A stretch of 64,000 nt of DNA, from contig NZ_STGU01000001.1 in assembly GCF_004912135.1 (NCBI RefSeq), positions 434,001 to 498,000 on the forward strand, written 5' to 3'. The notes under the pieces were generated by a model, which saw only the letters and a list, made by a program, of their open reading frames with translations, was not told where the DNA came from and did not search any database. Position 1 is the first letter of the stretch, and the number at the start of each line of letters is the position of its first letter. This document shows positions 7,672 through 21,888 of the stretch, piece after piece. This stretch comes from Rhizobium rosettiformans W3. GTDB lineage: Bacteria > Pseudomonadota > Alphaproteobacteria > Rhizobiales > Rhizobiaceae. A program made the translations under genes and the position numbers.

Positions 7672-8718
7672 TCAAACGACTTCTATGAATTGATCGACTT
7701 CATCTTCACTGGTGGCGAAGCTCGTTACCAGTCGAACTAGGGTCTCGTTTTCGTTCGGCAAGGGCAACCAGCCATGGGGTGGCTGCCAGTCGTAGAATTT
7801 CGCCCCTTTTTCCCGTGCGCGATCGGCAGACGACTTCTCGATTACCGCAAAGACTTCGTTTGCCGTCGTTTCCCAGGCAAGGCGCGCGGTATTCTTGGAG
7901 GCGAGACCTTCACGCAGACGATCGGCCATCGAATTGGCATGACGGGCAAGGTCCAGCCAGAGATCATCTTCGAGATAGGCTTCAAGCTGGGCCGAGATGA
8001 ACCGGCTCTTGGAGAAGAGCTGGGCCGAACGCTTGCGGATGAAGGGAAGATCGGCAGCCATTTCGGGATTGAAGAAGACGATGGCTTCCGCACACCAGCA
8101 GCCATTCTTCGTGCCGCCGAAGGAGAGGATGTCGACGCCGCGCTTCCAGGTCATCTCTGCGGGTGTCGCGTCGAGCGCGACAAGCGCATTGGCGAAACGG
8201 GCGCCATCCATATGGAGCGGCAGGTCTCGGGACTTGGCGATGGCGGCCAACCGGTCCAGCTCGTCGAGAGAGTAGACGGTGCCGACTTCGGTCGCCTGGG
8301 TCACGGTGACCGCCATGGCGCGGCCGTGATGCGGGGAGGCGGGTTCGAAACGGGCGATGGCCTTGTCGAGTGCCTTCGGGTCGATCTTGCCCTCTGCGCC
8401 TTCGACACCGAAAAGCCGGGTGGCGCCGGTCAGGAACTCCGGCGCGCCGCCTTCGTCCGCGTTGACGTGCGCGTCGGCATGGCAGAAACTTACCCCGCCG
8501 GCTTTTGCTACGCTTGCCAAGGCCAGCGAATTTGCGGCGGTGCCGGTGGCCACGAAGAAGACAGCGACCTCACGCTCGAAAATGGCGCTGAACCTGTCTT
8601 CGACCGCCTTGTCGAGCTCGCTCGTGCCATAGGCCGGGGCAAAGCCCTGGGCATGACGGGTGAGATTGTCGGCGATCCGGGGATGGGTGCCGGCCCAGTT
8701 GTCGGAAGCAAAATGCAT
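7672..8718 (-). CDS. ltaE: Low-specificity L-threonine aldolase, PLP-dependent
   Basis: A 348-residue beta-eliminating-lyase-family protein of PLP fold type I. Clear motifs are FFVATGTAAN, HMDGARFANA, and the PLP lysine in SFGGTKNG. It splits L-threonine or allo-threonine to glycine and acetaldehyde. ATG 8718 (MHFASDN) matches the family N-terminus. The longer frame to 8814 lacks similarity and a ribosome site. It lies upstream of bufA on the same strand with 145 bases between, so some readthrough into the buf operon is possible. Confidence 0.9.
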   Translation of the reverse strand: MHFASDNWAGTHPRIADNLTRHAQGFAPAYGTSELDKAVEDRFSAIFEREVAVFFVATGTAANSLALASVAKAGGVSFCHADAHVNADEGGAPEFLTGATRLFGVEGAEGKIDPKALDKAIARFEPASPHHGRAMAVTVTQATEVGTVYSLDELDRLAAIAKSRDLPLHMDGARFANALVALDATPAEMTWKRGVDILSFGGTKNGCWCAEAIVFFNPEMAADLPFIRKRSAQLFSKSRFISAQLEAYLEDDLWLDLARHANSMADRLREGLASKNTARLAWETTANEVFAVIEKSSADRAREKGAKFYDWQPPHGWLPLPNENETLVRLVTSFATSEDEVDQFIEVV

Positions 8719-8923
8719 GGGATAATTCCTGCGGATGGGATGCTGCAGGGACTGTAGGCATTTCCGTATCGGTATCAATCCGGCCCATCCCGAACGCAGG
8801 CCGTTCGAGCTCATTCCGCAACAAGGCGGCTAGATGCATGCCGCTGCGCGTAATTAAATTTCGCGGTTTGTGGCGCTTCTGTAATTTCGCGTCCTTCCAT
8901 GCGTTAATTTTCCGGGTCAAGTC

Positions 8924-8952
8924 TTGCATGAGCGTTTACTTTCTGTCATAGG
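8924..8952 (+). promoter_or_regulatory. Possible gltB promoter
   Basis: TTGCAT (8924-8929) and CATAGG (8947-8952) are 17 bases apart, 180 bases before gltB. The -10 is poor, so this is only a candidate. The 410-base gap between ltaE and gltB otherwise holds the inverted repeat at 8962-8988 and no gene I can see. Confidence 0.35.
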
Positions 8953-8961
8953 AACAGCAGA

Positions 8962-8988
8962 AATTAGGTCAGATCAGTTGACCTAATT
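8962..8988. promoter_or_regulatory. 10-bp inverted repeat upstream of gltB, operator-like
   Basis: AATTAGGTCA (8962-8971) and TGACCTAATT (8979-8988) are exact inverted copies separated by seven bases. The spacing suits a dimeric helix-turn-helix regulator. It lies just after the candidate promoter at 8924-8952, where a repressor could block transcription of gltBD. An RNA hairpin in the leader is the alternative. Confidence 0.55.
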
Positions 8989-9131
8989 CCAGTTTCGAAG
9001 GCAGTTGGTTTTCGGGCGTCATGGGGTGGTCAAACGATCCGTGCAGGATGGTGAGGCCGCCGCTGGCGCCTGTCGGCGCCTAAGAGAGTTCCCAACAGCC
9101 CGGTCCGTCCGGCTTCAAGGAGGTAAAGGTC

Positions 9132-13846
<4,715 letters not shown>

Positions 13847-13850
<4 letters not shown>

Positions 13851-14017
13851 GCCGCAAGGGACGCATCGTCCACATCGGATTGGCCGTGGTGATTGCCGCG
13901 GCCGTTCCAACGGTCGCCGCACTGGTCAATGGTGCGCTTGTTTTGGAATTCATAGTGCTGGGGGCGGTGATCGGTTTCGCCTACTGGTACTGGGGGCCGC
14001 AATGGCCGCCTCTGTGA
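13847..14017 (+). CDS. 56-residue two-helix membrane protein between gltB and gltD
   Basis: A GTG start at 13847 overlaps the gltB stop as GTGA, and the frame ends with TGA at 14015-14017, 15 bases before gltD. The product starts [11 protein letters not shown] and has two hydrophobic segments (about 9-27 and 29-46), then the aromatic tail [12 protein letters not shown]. Tight coupling to gltB and conserved-looking composition argue it is real. Function is unknown. A membrane anchor or modulator of glutamate synthase is conceivable but unproven. Confidence 0.7.
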
Positions 14018-14032
14018 ACTGAGGGAAAGAAA

Positions 14033-15487
14033 ATGGGCAAGGTTACAGGTTTCATGGAAATCGACCGGCAGGTGGCGAAGTATCAGCCGGCCTCCGACCG
14101 CATCCGCCATTTCCGCGAATTCACCATCCCCATGTCGGATGCCGAGGTGACCAAGCAGGCGGCACGCTGCATGGATTGCGGCATTCCCTACTGCCACGGT
14201 CCGACCGGCTGTCCTGTTCACAACCAGATCCCGGACTGGAACGACCTCGTCTATAACAACAAGTGGGAGGAGGCGATCCGCAACCTCCACTCGACGAATA
14301 ACTTCCCGGAATTCACCGGTCGCGTCTGCCCGGCCCCTTGCGAGGAAGCCTGCACGCTCAACCTCGAAGATACGCCGGTCGCGATCAAGACCGTCGAGCA
14401 GGCGATTGCCGACAAAGCTTACGAGCTCGGCTTCATCGTGCCGCAGCCGGCAACGATCCATACCGGCAAGAAGGTCGCGGTCATCGGCTCCGGCCCGTCG
14501 GGTCTCGCCGCAGCCCAGCAGCTTGGCCGCGCCGGTCATGAGGTGCATGTCTACGAGCGCGAGACCAAGCCTGGCGGCCTGCTGCGCTACGGCATTCCGG
14601 ACTTCAAGATGGAGAAGAACTTCATCGATCGCCGCGTCGAGCAGATGAAGGGCGAAAACGTCACCTTCCATTGCGGCGTGAATGTCGGTGTCGACGTGAC
14701 CGTCGAGAAGCTGCGTTCGGATTACGATGCCGTCCTCTATTGCGGCGGTTCGGAAACCCCGCGCGAAGCCGGCATTCCAGGCGTCGAGTTACATGGCGTG
14801 CATGATGCCATGCCCTATCTCGTGCAGCAGAACCGCCGCGTCGGTCGGGAAAACATCGACAGCGCCGGCTGGCCGGCCGATCCGATCCTGGCTGGCGGCA
14901 AGCATGTCGTGGTCGTCGGTGGTGGCGACACGGCATCTGACTGCGTCGGCACGGCCTTCCGCCAGGGCGCCGTCAAGGTGACCCAGCTCGACATCCGTCC
15001 GCGTCCGCCGCAGACGGAAGACAAGCTCGCCGTCTGGCCCTTTTGGGCGACCAAGATGCGCACCTCGTCTTCTCAGGCCGAAGGTGCAGTGCGCGAGTTC
15101 CAGGTGGCAACGCTTGAATTCGTCGGCGAAGACGGCGTGCTGACCGGCGTGAAGTGCTGCCAGGTCGATGAGCGCCGCAAGCCGATCCCGGGCACGGAGT
15201 TCATCATCAAGGCCGATCTCGCCTTCATCGCGATCGGCTTTTCCGGTCCGTTTACCGACAGCGTGCTGAAGGAACTCGACGGCAAGCTCGAACTCAACAC
15301 CGACCGCCGCGGTTCGACCAATGTCGTTGCCAACGACAAGGACTATCGCTCCTCGGTCGACAAGCTCTGGGTTGCCGGCGACGCGCGTCGCGGCCAGTCG
15401 CTGGTCGTCTGGGCAATCCGCGAGGGACGTCAGGCCGCCCGCGCCATCGACGAGGCCCTGATGGGCGAGAGCGTGTTGCCGCGCTGA
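14033..15487 (+). CDS. gltD: Glutamate synthase (NADPH) small subunit
   Basis: A 484-residue beta subunit of GOGAT. The N-terminal domain carries cysteines C46, C49, C54, C60 and C99, C103, C107 for two 4Fe-4S clusters. An FAD-binding GSGPSG (152-157) and an NADPH-binding GGGDTASD follow. It passes electrons from NADPH to GltB. A GAGGGAAAGAA ribosome site precedes ATG 14033. The gene forms one unit with gltB and the 56-residue gene, and a terminator follows. Confidence 0.97.
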   Translation: MGKVTGFMEIDRQVAKYQPASDRIRHFREFTIPMSDAEVTKQAARCMDCGIPYCHGPTGCPVHNQIPDWNDLVYNNKWEEAIRNLHSTNNFPEFTGRVCPAPCEEACTLNLEDTPVAIKTVEQAIADKAYELGFIVPQPATIHTGKKVAVIGSGPSGLAAAQQLGRAGHEVHVYERETKPGGLLRYGIPDFKMEKNFIDRRVEQMKGENVTFHCGVNVGVDVTVEKLRSDYDAVLYCGGSETPREAGIPGVELHGVHDAMPYLVQQNRRVGRENIDSAGWPADPILAGGKHVVVVGGGDTASDCVGTAFRQGAVKVTQLDIRPRPPQTEDKLAVWPFWATKMRTSSSQAEGAVREFQVATLEFVGEDGVLTGVKCCQVDERRKPIPGTEFIIKADLAFIAIGFSGPFTDSVLKELDGKLELNTDRRGSTNVVANDKDYRSSVDKLWVAGDARRGQSLVVWAIREGRQAARAIDEALMGESVLPR

Positions 15488-15510
15488 GGCGACGCACATC
15501 TACGAATGAC

Positions 15511-15540
15511 AAAGGGGCTGCTTTCGAGCGGCCCCTTTTT
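15511..15540 (+). terminator. Terminator of the gltB-gltD operon
   Basis: AAGGGGC pairs with GCCCCTT through a stem with one internal mismatch and a TTCG loop, followed by a T-run on the plus strand 25 bases after the gltD stop. Confidence 0.8.
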
Positions 15541-15562
15541 GATTTGGATGAGTTTTTAGAGC

Positions 15563-16786
15563 TTAAGGCGTTGCCGTTGCTGGCGGTGCTGCAGTTGATG
15601 TGGCTGGCTCGGCCGGCCGCTTCACGTAATCCACTCGTCCAACCGGCGGATCCGGCATGCGGCCGTTCTGGACGAGTTGGTCGCGCGGGGTCGGGAAGCT
15701 GGAGGAGGGCGGGAGCGTGCCGCCCAGCAATTCGTCCGCGCCGTCGAGTTCGGGGTCGAAGAGGTCGATCGGTGGAGTCGTGGTGATGCCCCGGTTTTCG
15801 GAGGGCGGCAGGCTCACCAGGTCCGGCAGATTGCTGGCGTCGAGGCGGACGAGATCCGGGCTCGTCATGTCGCCGAGATAGCGGCGCACGGATTTTTCGA
15901 CATAGAAGGCGAGCTTGCGTTTGCCGGGGCCGGTGAAGCCGATACCATCGTTACCACGCAGGCGCACGGGCTGGCCGTTGATGTCCGATCCGGTCACGAT
16001 GAAGCGGCCTTCCTGATCCACGAAGCCTTCCCAGACATCGACGAATTCGCCGTTCACCTTTTCGATGCTGGAGCGGTAGATGGTGTTGAGGCGCAGCGCA
16101 TCCGCCGTCATGTTCTGCGGCCGGAAGGCCGGGAGGCCGACCCAGACCACGGGCACCTGGGACGCAGCCGCAAGGGTCGCGAGATTGGCGACGCGCTCGC
16201 CGTAAGCGGTGAACCACTCGTCCGTGCGGAAGTCCAGTCGCCCGGTTGCGGTGACCAGTTGCTGGCGGTCATTGGCGCCGATCTGGATGACGATGACGCT
16301 GGGCTTGATCTCTTCGACCAGTGCCGGCAGTTGCGCGGGCCAATCGTAGAAATCGTCGCGCACGAGACCCGAGGAGCCGTTCGCGCGGGTCTGGACCTGC
16401 ACCCCTGGTGCATCCTCGAACGCCGTTTCCAGACCATCCGCGAGAGCCGCAGCCACGAAGTCCCCGACGACGAGCACCTTCTTGGCGTTGTCGAGTTTGG
16501 GCGGCGGCGGTGGTGGGGCCGCTGCGGCGCGCGTTGATGGCTGGCGGGTCTTGATCGTGGTGACGCTGCCGTTCGTCTTCTTGCGGGTCTTGCCCTCGCG
16601 TGGACGCTGTGCGTCCTGCGGCGGGACATAGACCGGCTGCCTTGATCCGAAGAGCATGTCGAGCAGGTTACGGCGGCGCTCGGGCTGCTGGGCTTCCGCT
16701 GCCGATGTCAGAAAGGCCGTCACGCCCAGCATCAATGCCAGGCCGAGGCACAGCAATCGGGCAAGGGATCCGCGCGGGCTCTTCAA
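15563..16786 (-). CDS. SGNH-family (DUF459) periplasmic protein
   Basis: A protein of about 407 residues with a signal peptide (hydrophobic LCLGLALMLGVTAFL, then AEAQ). A proline-rich linker (PPPPPP) is followed by an SGNH-hydrolase fold with VVGDFVAAALADGL, IQIGANDRQ and WVGLPAFRP. This is the DUF459 group often found near rhizobial envelope and polysaccharide genes. The usual catalytic Ser motif GDS is here GDF, so hydrolase activity is doubtful. I chose TTG 16786 with AAGGAG upstream, because the ATG at 16876 adds an unlikely leader. An MltB-type transglycosylase gene lies upstream on the same strand. Confidence 0.8.
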   Translation of the reverse strand: MKSPRGSLARLLCLGLALMLGVTAFLTSAAEAQQPERRRNLLDMLFGSRQPVYVPPQDAQRPREGKTRKKTNGSVTTIKTRQPSTRAAAAPPPPPPKLDNAKKVLVVGDFVAAALADGLETAFEDAPGVQVQTRANGSSGLVRDDFYDWPAQLPALVEEIKPSVIVIQIGANDRQQLVTATGRLDFRTDEWFTAYGERVANLATLAAASQVPVVWVGLPAFRPQNMTADALRLNTIYRSSIEKVNGEFVDVWEGFVDQEGRFIVTGSDINGQPVRLRGNDGIGFTGPGKRKLAFYVEKSVRRYLGDMTSPDLVRLDASNLPDLVSLPPSENRGITTTPPIDLFDPELDGADELLGGTLPPSSSFPTPRDQLVQNGRMPDPPVGRVDYVKRPAEPATSTAAPPATATP

Positions 16787-16903
16787 GTGATACTCCTTCG
16801 CCGTCGCTGCGGCAGCCTTCACAAAAGCAGTCCGCCGCGATCCGATGTTTCTGGATCGCGGCGGAGGGCAAGTCAACCTTTGCGATGCACGGCCATGCCG
16901 TGA

Positions 16904-18115
16904 TCAGTTGCGCAATGCGTCGAGCAGCACGCGCGAGGGCTGGCCGTCAACCGACATGCCGAGGCGCTGCTGGATGGCCGTGATCGCCGCCTTCGAGCCA
17001 GAGCCGAAATTGCCGTCGATCTTGCCGTCATAGTAGCCCAAGGCCTGCAGACGGGTCTGCAGCTCGAACTTCTCCTTGATGTCGAGGGAGCCGTTCGGGC
17101 GCGGCCAGCGCTGCTGCATGCCGCCATAACCGGCGATCTCGTCGGCCAGCAGGCCAACGCCGAGGGCATAGCTGTCGGCTGCGTTGTAGCGCTTGATGAC
17201 GAAGAAGTTCTTGGTCATCAGGAAGCCGGGGCCGTTCGGCCCGCCGAGCATCTTGAGTTCGGCCCGTTCGCTGCCGTTCCGGAAGCCTTTGCCGGAGGGA
17301 CGGGCGAAGCCAAGGGCCTGCCACTGCGCAACCGTCTTGGTCTGGCCGGTATATTTGTGGCCGCCTCTCGGCACGACGATCTCATAGCCCCAGGTGCGAC
17401 CGGTCTGCCAATTGTTCTTGGCGAGCAGATTGGCCGCAGTGGCCAGCGCATCCGGGATCGAGTGCCAGATGTCCTTGCTGCCGTTGCCATCGGCGTCGAT
17501 GCCGTAGAGCAGGTAGCTCGAGGGAATGAACTGCGTATGGCCCATGGCACCCGCCCAGGAACCCATGAGGTTCTTGTTGGTGACATCGCCGTTCTGCAGC
17601 ATCTTCAAGGCCGCAATCAGCTGGGTCCGGGCATATTTTGCCCGCTTGCGATCCGCATAGGCGAGTGTCGCCAGCGAGCGCGGCACGTTGTGCAGCCGGT
17701 CGGGACGCTCAAGAGCGGCACCGTAATTGGATTCCATCGACCAGATCGCCAGAAGGACATGCTTGTCGACGCCGAAATGGTTTTCGAGCGCCTTCAGCAG
17801 CCCGCCATGCTTGGCGAGCATCTCCCGTCCGACTTTGACGGTGTAGGGGTTCACGCGGCTGTCGAGATAGTCCCAGATCTCCGACTTGAACTCGGGCTGG
17901 TAGGCTGCCTTTTCCAGCACGAACTGGTCAGGCTCCGTGACACCTTTGAAGGCTTCCCTATAGGTGCGCTCGGTAATGCCGGATTTCGCGGCAACGGAAT
18001 AGAAGTCGCGGATCCATTTCTGGAAACCGGCATCCGCCAGCGCTTCCATGGGCATCAGCGACGTCGACAGGGCCAGGGCAATGGCGCCGAGCAGGCTGGG
18101 GCGGTGTCTTTTCAT
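16904..18115 (-). CDS. MltB-type lytic murein transglycosylase with peptidoglycan-binding domain
   Basis: About 403 residues: a signal peptide (to about ALA, residue 27), an SLT_2 domain with the catalytic glutamate in SMESNYG near 128, GAMGHTQFIPS in the active-site wall, and a C-terminal PG_binding_1 domain (RLQALGYYDGKIDGNFG). Such enzymes cut the glycan strand of peptidoglycan to give 1,6-anhydro ends. ATG 18115 has GGGAG at proper distance. The start at 18121 would leave none. It probably shares a transcript with the downstream SGNH gene. Confidence 0.9.
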   Translation of the reverse strand: MKRHRPSLLGAIALALSTSLMPMEALADAGFQKWIRDFYSVAAKSGITERTYREAFKGVTEPDQFVLEKAAYQPEFKSEIWDYLDSRVNPYTVKVGREMLAKHGGLLKALENHFGVDKHVLLAIWSMESNYGAALERPDRLHNVPRSLATLAYADRKRAKYARTQLIAALKMLQNGDVTNKNLMGSWAGAMGHTQFIPSSYLLYGIDADGNGSKDIWHSIPDALATAANLLAKNNWQTGRTWGYEIVVPRGGHKYTGQTKTVAQWQALGFARPSGKGFRNGSERAELKMLGGPNGPGFLMTKNFFVIKRYNAADSYALGVGLLADEIAGYGGMQQRWPRPNGSLDIKEKFELQTRLQALGYYDGKIDGNFGSGSKAAITAIQQRLGMSVDGQPSRVLLDALRN

Positions 18116-18309
18116 GGGCATCTCCCGTGCATTCTCGTGTTGGCAGCCGGAACAAGGCTGTTCACCACAGGTTAATGCTGTTCAGTCAACAAACCGTTTA
18201 CCACGTTGTCCGCCCAAGCTTAGTCTTTGCCATTTTGAAGCAATTGTATGTTACTGGCCGTGACCGCGTTATGAAGGCGTTAATCGATTAGATCCTCCAG
18301 GAGGGATGA

Positions 18310-19197
18310 GTGGTTCAGTCTAAAAAGCTCCGGAAAGCCGTATTTCCCGTCGCCGGTCTCGGCACCCGATTTCTGCCCGCCACCAAGGCGGTGCCGAAAG
18401 AGATGCTGACGGTCGTCGACAAGCCGGTCATCCAATATGTGGTCGACGAGGCCATCGAGGCTGGCATCGAGCATTTCGTCTTCGTCACCGGTCGCGGCAA
18501 GGCCGTCATCGAGGACTATTTCGACATTCAGTTCGAGCTCGAGCAGACCTTGAAGGCCCGCAACAAGAACGCCGAACTCTCGCTTCTCGACGAGCTGCAG
18601 CCGACGGCCGGACAGACCAGCTTCACCCGCCAGCAGGAGCCGCTCGGTCTCGGCCACGCGGTCTGGTGCGCGCGCGACATCGTCGGTCACGAACCCTTCG
18701 CTCTTCTCCTGCCGGACATGATTATGCGCGGGGAGAAGGCTTGCCTCAAGGGCATGGTCGAACTTTACGAGAAGACCGGTGGCAATATCGTGGCGGTCGA
18801 GGAATGCGCACCCGAACAGGCGCACAAATACGGCATCGTCGGCGTCGGTGAGACGCTGGAGGGTGGCTTCAAGATCACCCAGATGGTGGAAAAGCCGGCC
18901 AAGGGGACTGCCCCTTCCAACTTCTTCATCAACGGCCGTTACATCCTGCAGCCGGAGATCTTCGAGATCCTGTCGACGCAGGAACGCGGTGCCGGCAATG
19001 AAATCCAGTTGACCGACGGCATGTTGAAGCTCGCCCAGGCCCAGGACTTCGCCGGATATCACTTCAAGGGCGAGACCTTCGACTGCGGCGCCAAGGATGG
19101 GTTCATTCTGGCAAACGTCGCGTTCGCCATCGAGCGTGCGGATATCCGTCCGGCGATCGAAGACCAGCTCAAGGCTCTGCTCGCCGCGCTGAAATAA
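18310..19197 (+). CDS. galU: UTP-glucose-1-phosphate uridylyltransferase
   Basis: A 295-residue nucleotidyltransferase with the [18 protein letters not shown] signature at about 16-33, [13 protein letters not shown], and the late FDCGAKDGF motif. It makes UDP-glucose for exopolysaccharide, lipopolysaccharide and cyclic glucan. Rhizobia also call it ExoN when in exo clusters. Here it is outside such a cluster. The start is GTG 18310, because the ATG at 18306 runs into a stop at once. Ribosome site GGAGGGA lies at about 18299. Confidence 0.95.
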   Translation: MVQSKKLRKAVFPVAGLGTRFLPATKAVPKEMLTVVDKPVIQYVVDEAIEAGIEHFVFVTGRGKAVIEDYFDIQFELEQTLKARNKNAELSLLDELQPTAGQTSFTRQQEPLGLGHAVWCARDIVGHEPFALLLPDMIMRGEKACLKGMVELYEKTGGNIVAVEECAPEQAHKYGIVGVGETLEGGFKITQMVEKPAKGTAPSNFFINGRYILQPEIFEILSTQERGAGNEIQLTDGMLKLAQAQDFAGYHFKGETFDCGAKDGFILANVAFAIERADIRPAIEDQLKALLAALK

Positions 19198-19220
19198 TCG
19201 AGAAATTCCTGGCCGCCGGC

Positions 19221-20738
19221 TCAACGCTTGGCGGTCAGGCCCACCAATGCTGTCACGCTGTCGTTGTCCGCGCCGGTCTTGTAGTTCGTCCGCTCATAAG
19301 TCAGATCGGCCGTGGCATCGAGGTAGCGGTTCACCTTCCAGGTCACACCGGCGCCCGCGAGATAGGACGTGGAATCGCTGGCGCTCGCATCCCCATCATA
19401 GTTCGTGAAGCTCGTGCCACCGGTCAGGCGGGCGACGAGGTTGGACCGCAGGTCGTGTGCCAGCTGGGCGCTCACGCGATGGATCGTCGCGCCGCTGATG
19501 CCGGCCGTGGTCGACGGGTCGATGCTGGTATCAAGCGTCAGATCGATGGTCGTGCCTTCGCGAGGCGACCAGAAGATGCTGCCGTCCACGGTCAGTGCCG
19601 AGAGTTCCTTCAGGCGTGGGTCTTCGTATTTCTGATGTTCGTAGCCGACAGCGATCTCGCCGCGCAGCTTTTCACCGAGTTCCAAAGCCACGCCGGTTCT
19701 CGCGCCATAGAGATCGGCCGAGCGGCGATAACCGTCGGAATCAACGGCATCGTCGTAATCGACTTTGCCAATCGTGCCCTCGATGAAGGGGATCAGGGCC
19801 GGAGACAATTCATAGCCGAGACGGCTGGTCAGCGTGTAGCGGTTGCGGTTTCGGTCGCTGCGTTCAAGCGTCGAGCCGTCCGAGAGTTCCGCGTCGGAGT
19901 ATTGCGAGCGGGTGATGTCGGCGGCGAGAGAGCCTCTGATCAGCCCGAAGTCGCGCTCGATTGCAGCACCGGCGCCATATTCATGCACGCCTGATTGAAC
20001 CTTAGCGCCCGAGATCGCATTCGGGTCATCCGAGTCTTCGCGGCTGAAATTGTAAGAGCCGGAGAGCGTCGCCGTGGTGTCGTCGGAGAGATCGAGGCGC
20101 AGGCGTGCGTCGATGTCGGCGCGCGGCTTGTCTGTCGCGTCGCCCGACAGCGTCTCCTGCCAGGCACCCTCGGCGCCGACGGTCAGTTCATGGCGGGACC
20201 AGTCCGAAGTGATCGTGCCCTTGAGGCCGGTTTCGGAGAATATCCTGTCTTCCTTGACGCTGCCGGTCTTCTCGGTCTCGCTGCCGAGCTTCTGGCTGAT
20301 CGAGGGACGCAGGATCAGCGTGCCGAGACGGATGCCGCTGTCGTCTTCCGCATCGAGCTCGCGGTTGATCCGCGCTGCGGTCGGGTTGTCGAGGCGGCTT
20401 TCCCGCAGGTTCTGCCGTCCCATGTCTTCTTCCAGGGGCAGTGCATCAGGATCCGCCAAAGGTTCAAGAGGCTGGTTCGGATCGATCGTACCGGTCACGG
20501 TCGGGTCGGGCGTCGTCGTGGTCGTTGAGTTGGGATCCAGTGTGCCCGAGGTCGAAGAGGCCGGCTGGCTCGTTCCAACAGTTTGCGTGCCGCTCGACTG
20601 GCTCGACTGTAGCGGCGTTGTCTGCTGAGCCGCCAGAAGGGCAGGGTGGGCACAGATGGAGAGCGCCAGGGCGCCTGCAAAGGCGCGCAGCCCGAGGCGG
20701 CACTTGCCGCGCATATCCCGATTATCGACTGAACTCAT
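19221..20738 (-). CDS. Outer-membrane beta-barrel protein (OMP_b-brl_2-like)
   Basis: About 505 residues: a signal peptide, then a Ser/Thr/Pro-rich low-complexity stretch (about 35-90), then a long series of alternating polar/hydrophobic strands ending in a barrel pattern. Repeated arginines, aspartates and tyrosines at strand ends fit an outer-membrane barrel. Rhizobial genomes carry such proteins with unknown cargo. Its start is uncertain: ATG 20738, ATG 20714 (MRGKCR, best signal peptide) or 20771. It converges with galU and diverges from kdsD. Confidence 0.75.
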   Translation of the reverse strand: MSSVDNRDMRGKCRLGLRAFAGALALSICAHPALLAAQQTTPLQSSQSSGTQTVGTSQPASSTSGTLDPNSTTTTTPDPTVTGTIDPNQPLEPLADPDALPLEEDMGRQNLRESRLDNPTAARINRELDAEDDSGIRLGTLILRPSISQKLGSETEKTGSVKEDRIFSETGLKGTITSDWSRHELTVGAEGAWQETLSGDATDKPRADIDARLRLDLSDDTTATLSGSYNFSREDSDDPNAISGAKVQSGVHEYGAGAAIERDFGLIRGSLAADITRSQYSDAELSDGSTLERSDRNRNRYTLTSRLGYELSPALIPFIEGTIGKVDYDDAVDSDGYRRSADLYGARTGVALELGEKLRGEIAVGYEHQKYEDPRLKELSALTVDGSIFWSPREGTTIDLTLDTSIDPSTTAGISGATIHRVSAQLAHDLRSNLVARLTGGTSFTNYDGDASASDSTSYLAGAGVTWKVNRYLDATADLTYERTNYKTGADNDSVTALVGLTAKR

Positions 20739-20889
20739 TCCTGCGCCCGGCAAACTGCAATGCTTACCCAAACGTAAAGCCTGATGGTTAATGTTTGGTT
20801 GTCATCACTCTCCCTGAGAAGGACAGTCCTCCGGCCTGCCCGGGGCAAAGGAGAATTTACAGCGACCGGCAAACGCAGTATGGGACGGC

Positions 20890-21885
20890 ATGATCAAGCG
20901 CGCAGTGAACCTCGTCGAAGCCAGTGCCACCGAATCCGCTCTGAAGGTCATCTCGACCGAGCGGGAGGGACTTCGCGTCCTGGAAGAAGCGCTGGCGGGG
21001 CCGCTGGCGGCTCCCTTCTGCAATGCCGTCAAGATGATCGGCGATATCGGCGGGCGCGTCATCGTGACCGGCGTCGGCAAGAGCGGCCATATCGGCTCGA
21101 AGATTGCGGCGACATTCGCCTCCACCGGCACGCCGGCATTCTTCGTGCATCCGGCCGAAGCCAATCATGGCGATCTCGGCATGATCGCGCAGGATGATGC
21201 GATCCTCGCGATCTCCTGGGGTGGTGAAACCGCGGAACTGCAGGGCATTCTCGCCTTTTCCCGCCGCTTCTCGATCCCGCTGATCGCTATCACGGCGGGC
21301 GTGAATTCCACGCTTGCGCGCAATGCCGACGTGGTTCTGCTGATGCCGAAGGTCCAGGAGGCCTGCCCGCACGGGCTCGCACCGACGACGTCCGCCGTGC
21401 TGCAGCTCGCGATCGGCGATGCCATCGCGATTGCGCTTCTCGAGGCGCGCGGCTTTTCGCCATCCGATTTCCGGACCTTCCACCCCGGCGGCAAGCTGGG
21501 CGCTGCCCTGACGCATGTGCGCGACATCATGCATACCGGCGACCGTCTTCCGCTGGTCGCGGTGGGCACGTCGATGCCTGACGCGGTGAAAACCCTGTCG
21601 CACAAGCATTTCGGTTGCGTTGGCATCACGGACGAGGCCGGCAAGCTCTGCGGCATTGTTACCGAAGGCGATATGGCCCGCAATCTCGCCCGGGACCTGT
21701 CGATCCTCAATGTCGAGGACGTGATGACCCGCAACCCCAAGGTCATCAAAGGTGACGCGCTTGCCACCACCGCAGCCGCCATGATCAACAAGCATGGAAT
21801 TGGGGCGCTGATCGTGGTGGACGACGAGAACACGCCGATCGGCCTTATCCACTTCCACGACCTGCTTCGCATCGGCGTGGCGTAA
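20890..21885 (+). CDS. kdsD: Arabinose-5-phosphate isomerase (KpsF/GutQ family)
   Basis: A 331-residue protein with an SIS sugar-isomerase domain (about 40-180; GVGKSGHIG, STGTPAFFVHP, SWGGETAE) and two CBS domains (about 205-331). It converts ribulose-5-phosphate to arabinose-5-phosphate, the first step to KDO in lipopolysaccharide. The HPGGKLG linker is typical. The start is ATG 20890. The stop is only three bases from the stop of the convergent NfeD gene. Confidence 0.95.
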   Translation: MIKRAVNLVEASATESALKVISTEREGLRVLEEALAGPLAAPFCNAVKMIGDIGGRVIVTGVGKSGHIGSKIAATFASTGTPAFFVHPAEANHGDLGMIAQDDAILAISWGGETAELQGILAFSRRFSIPLIAITAGVNSTLARNADVVLLMPKVQEACPHGLAPTTSAVLQLAIGDAIAIALLEARGFSPSDFRTFHPGGKLGAALTHVRDIMHTGDRLPLVAVGTSMPDAVKTLSHKHFGCVGITDEAGKLCGIVTEGDMARNLARDLSILNVEDVMTRNPKVIKGDALATTAAAMINKHGIGALIVVDDENTPIGLIHFHDLLRIGVA

Positions 21886-21888
21886 AAG

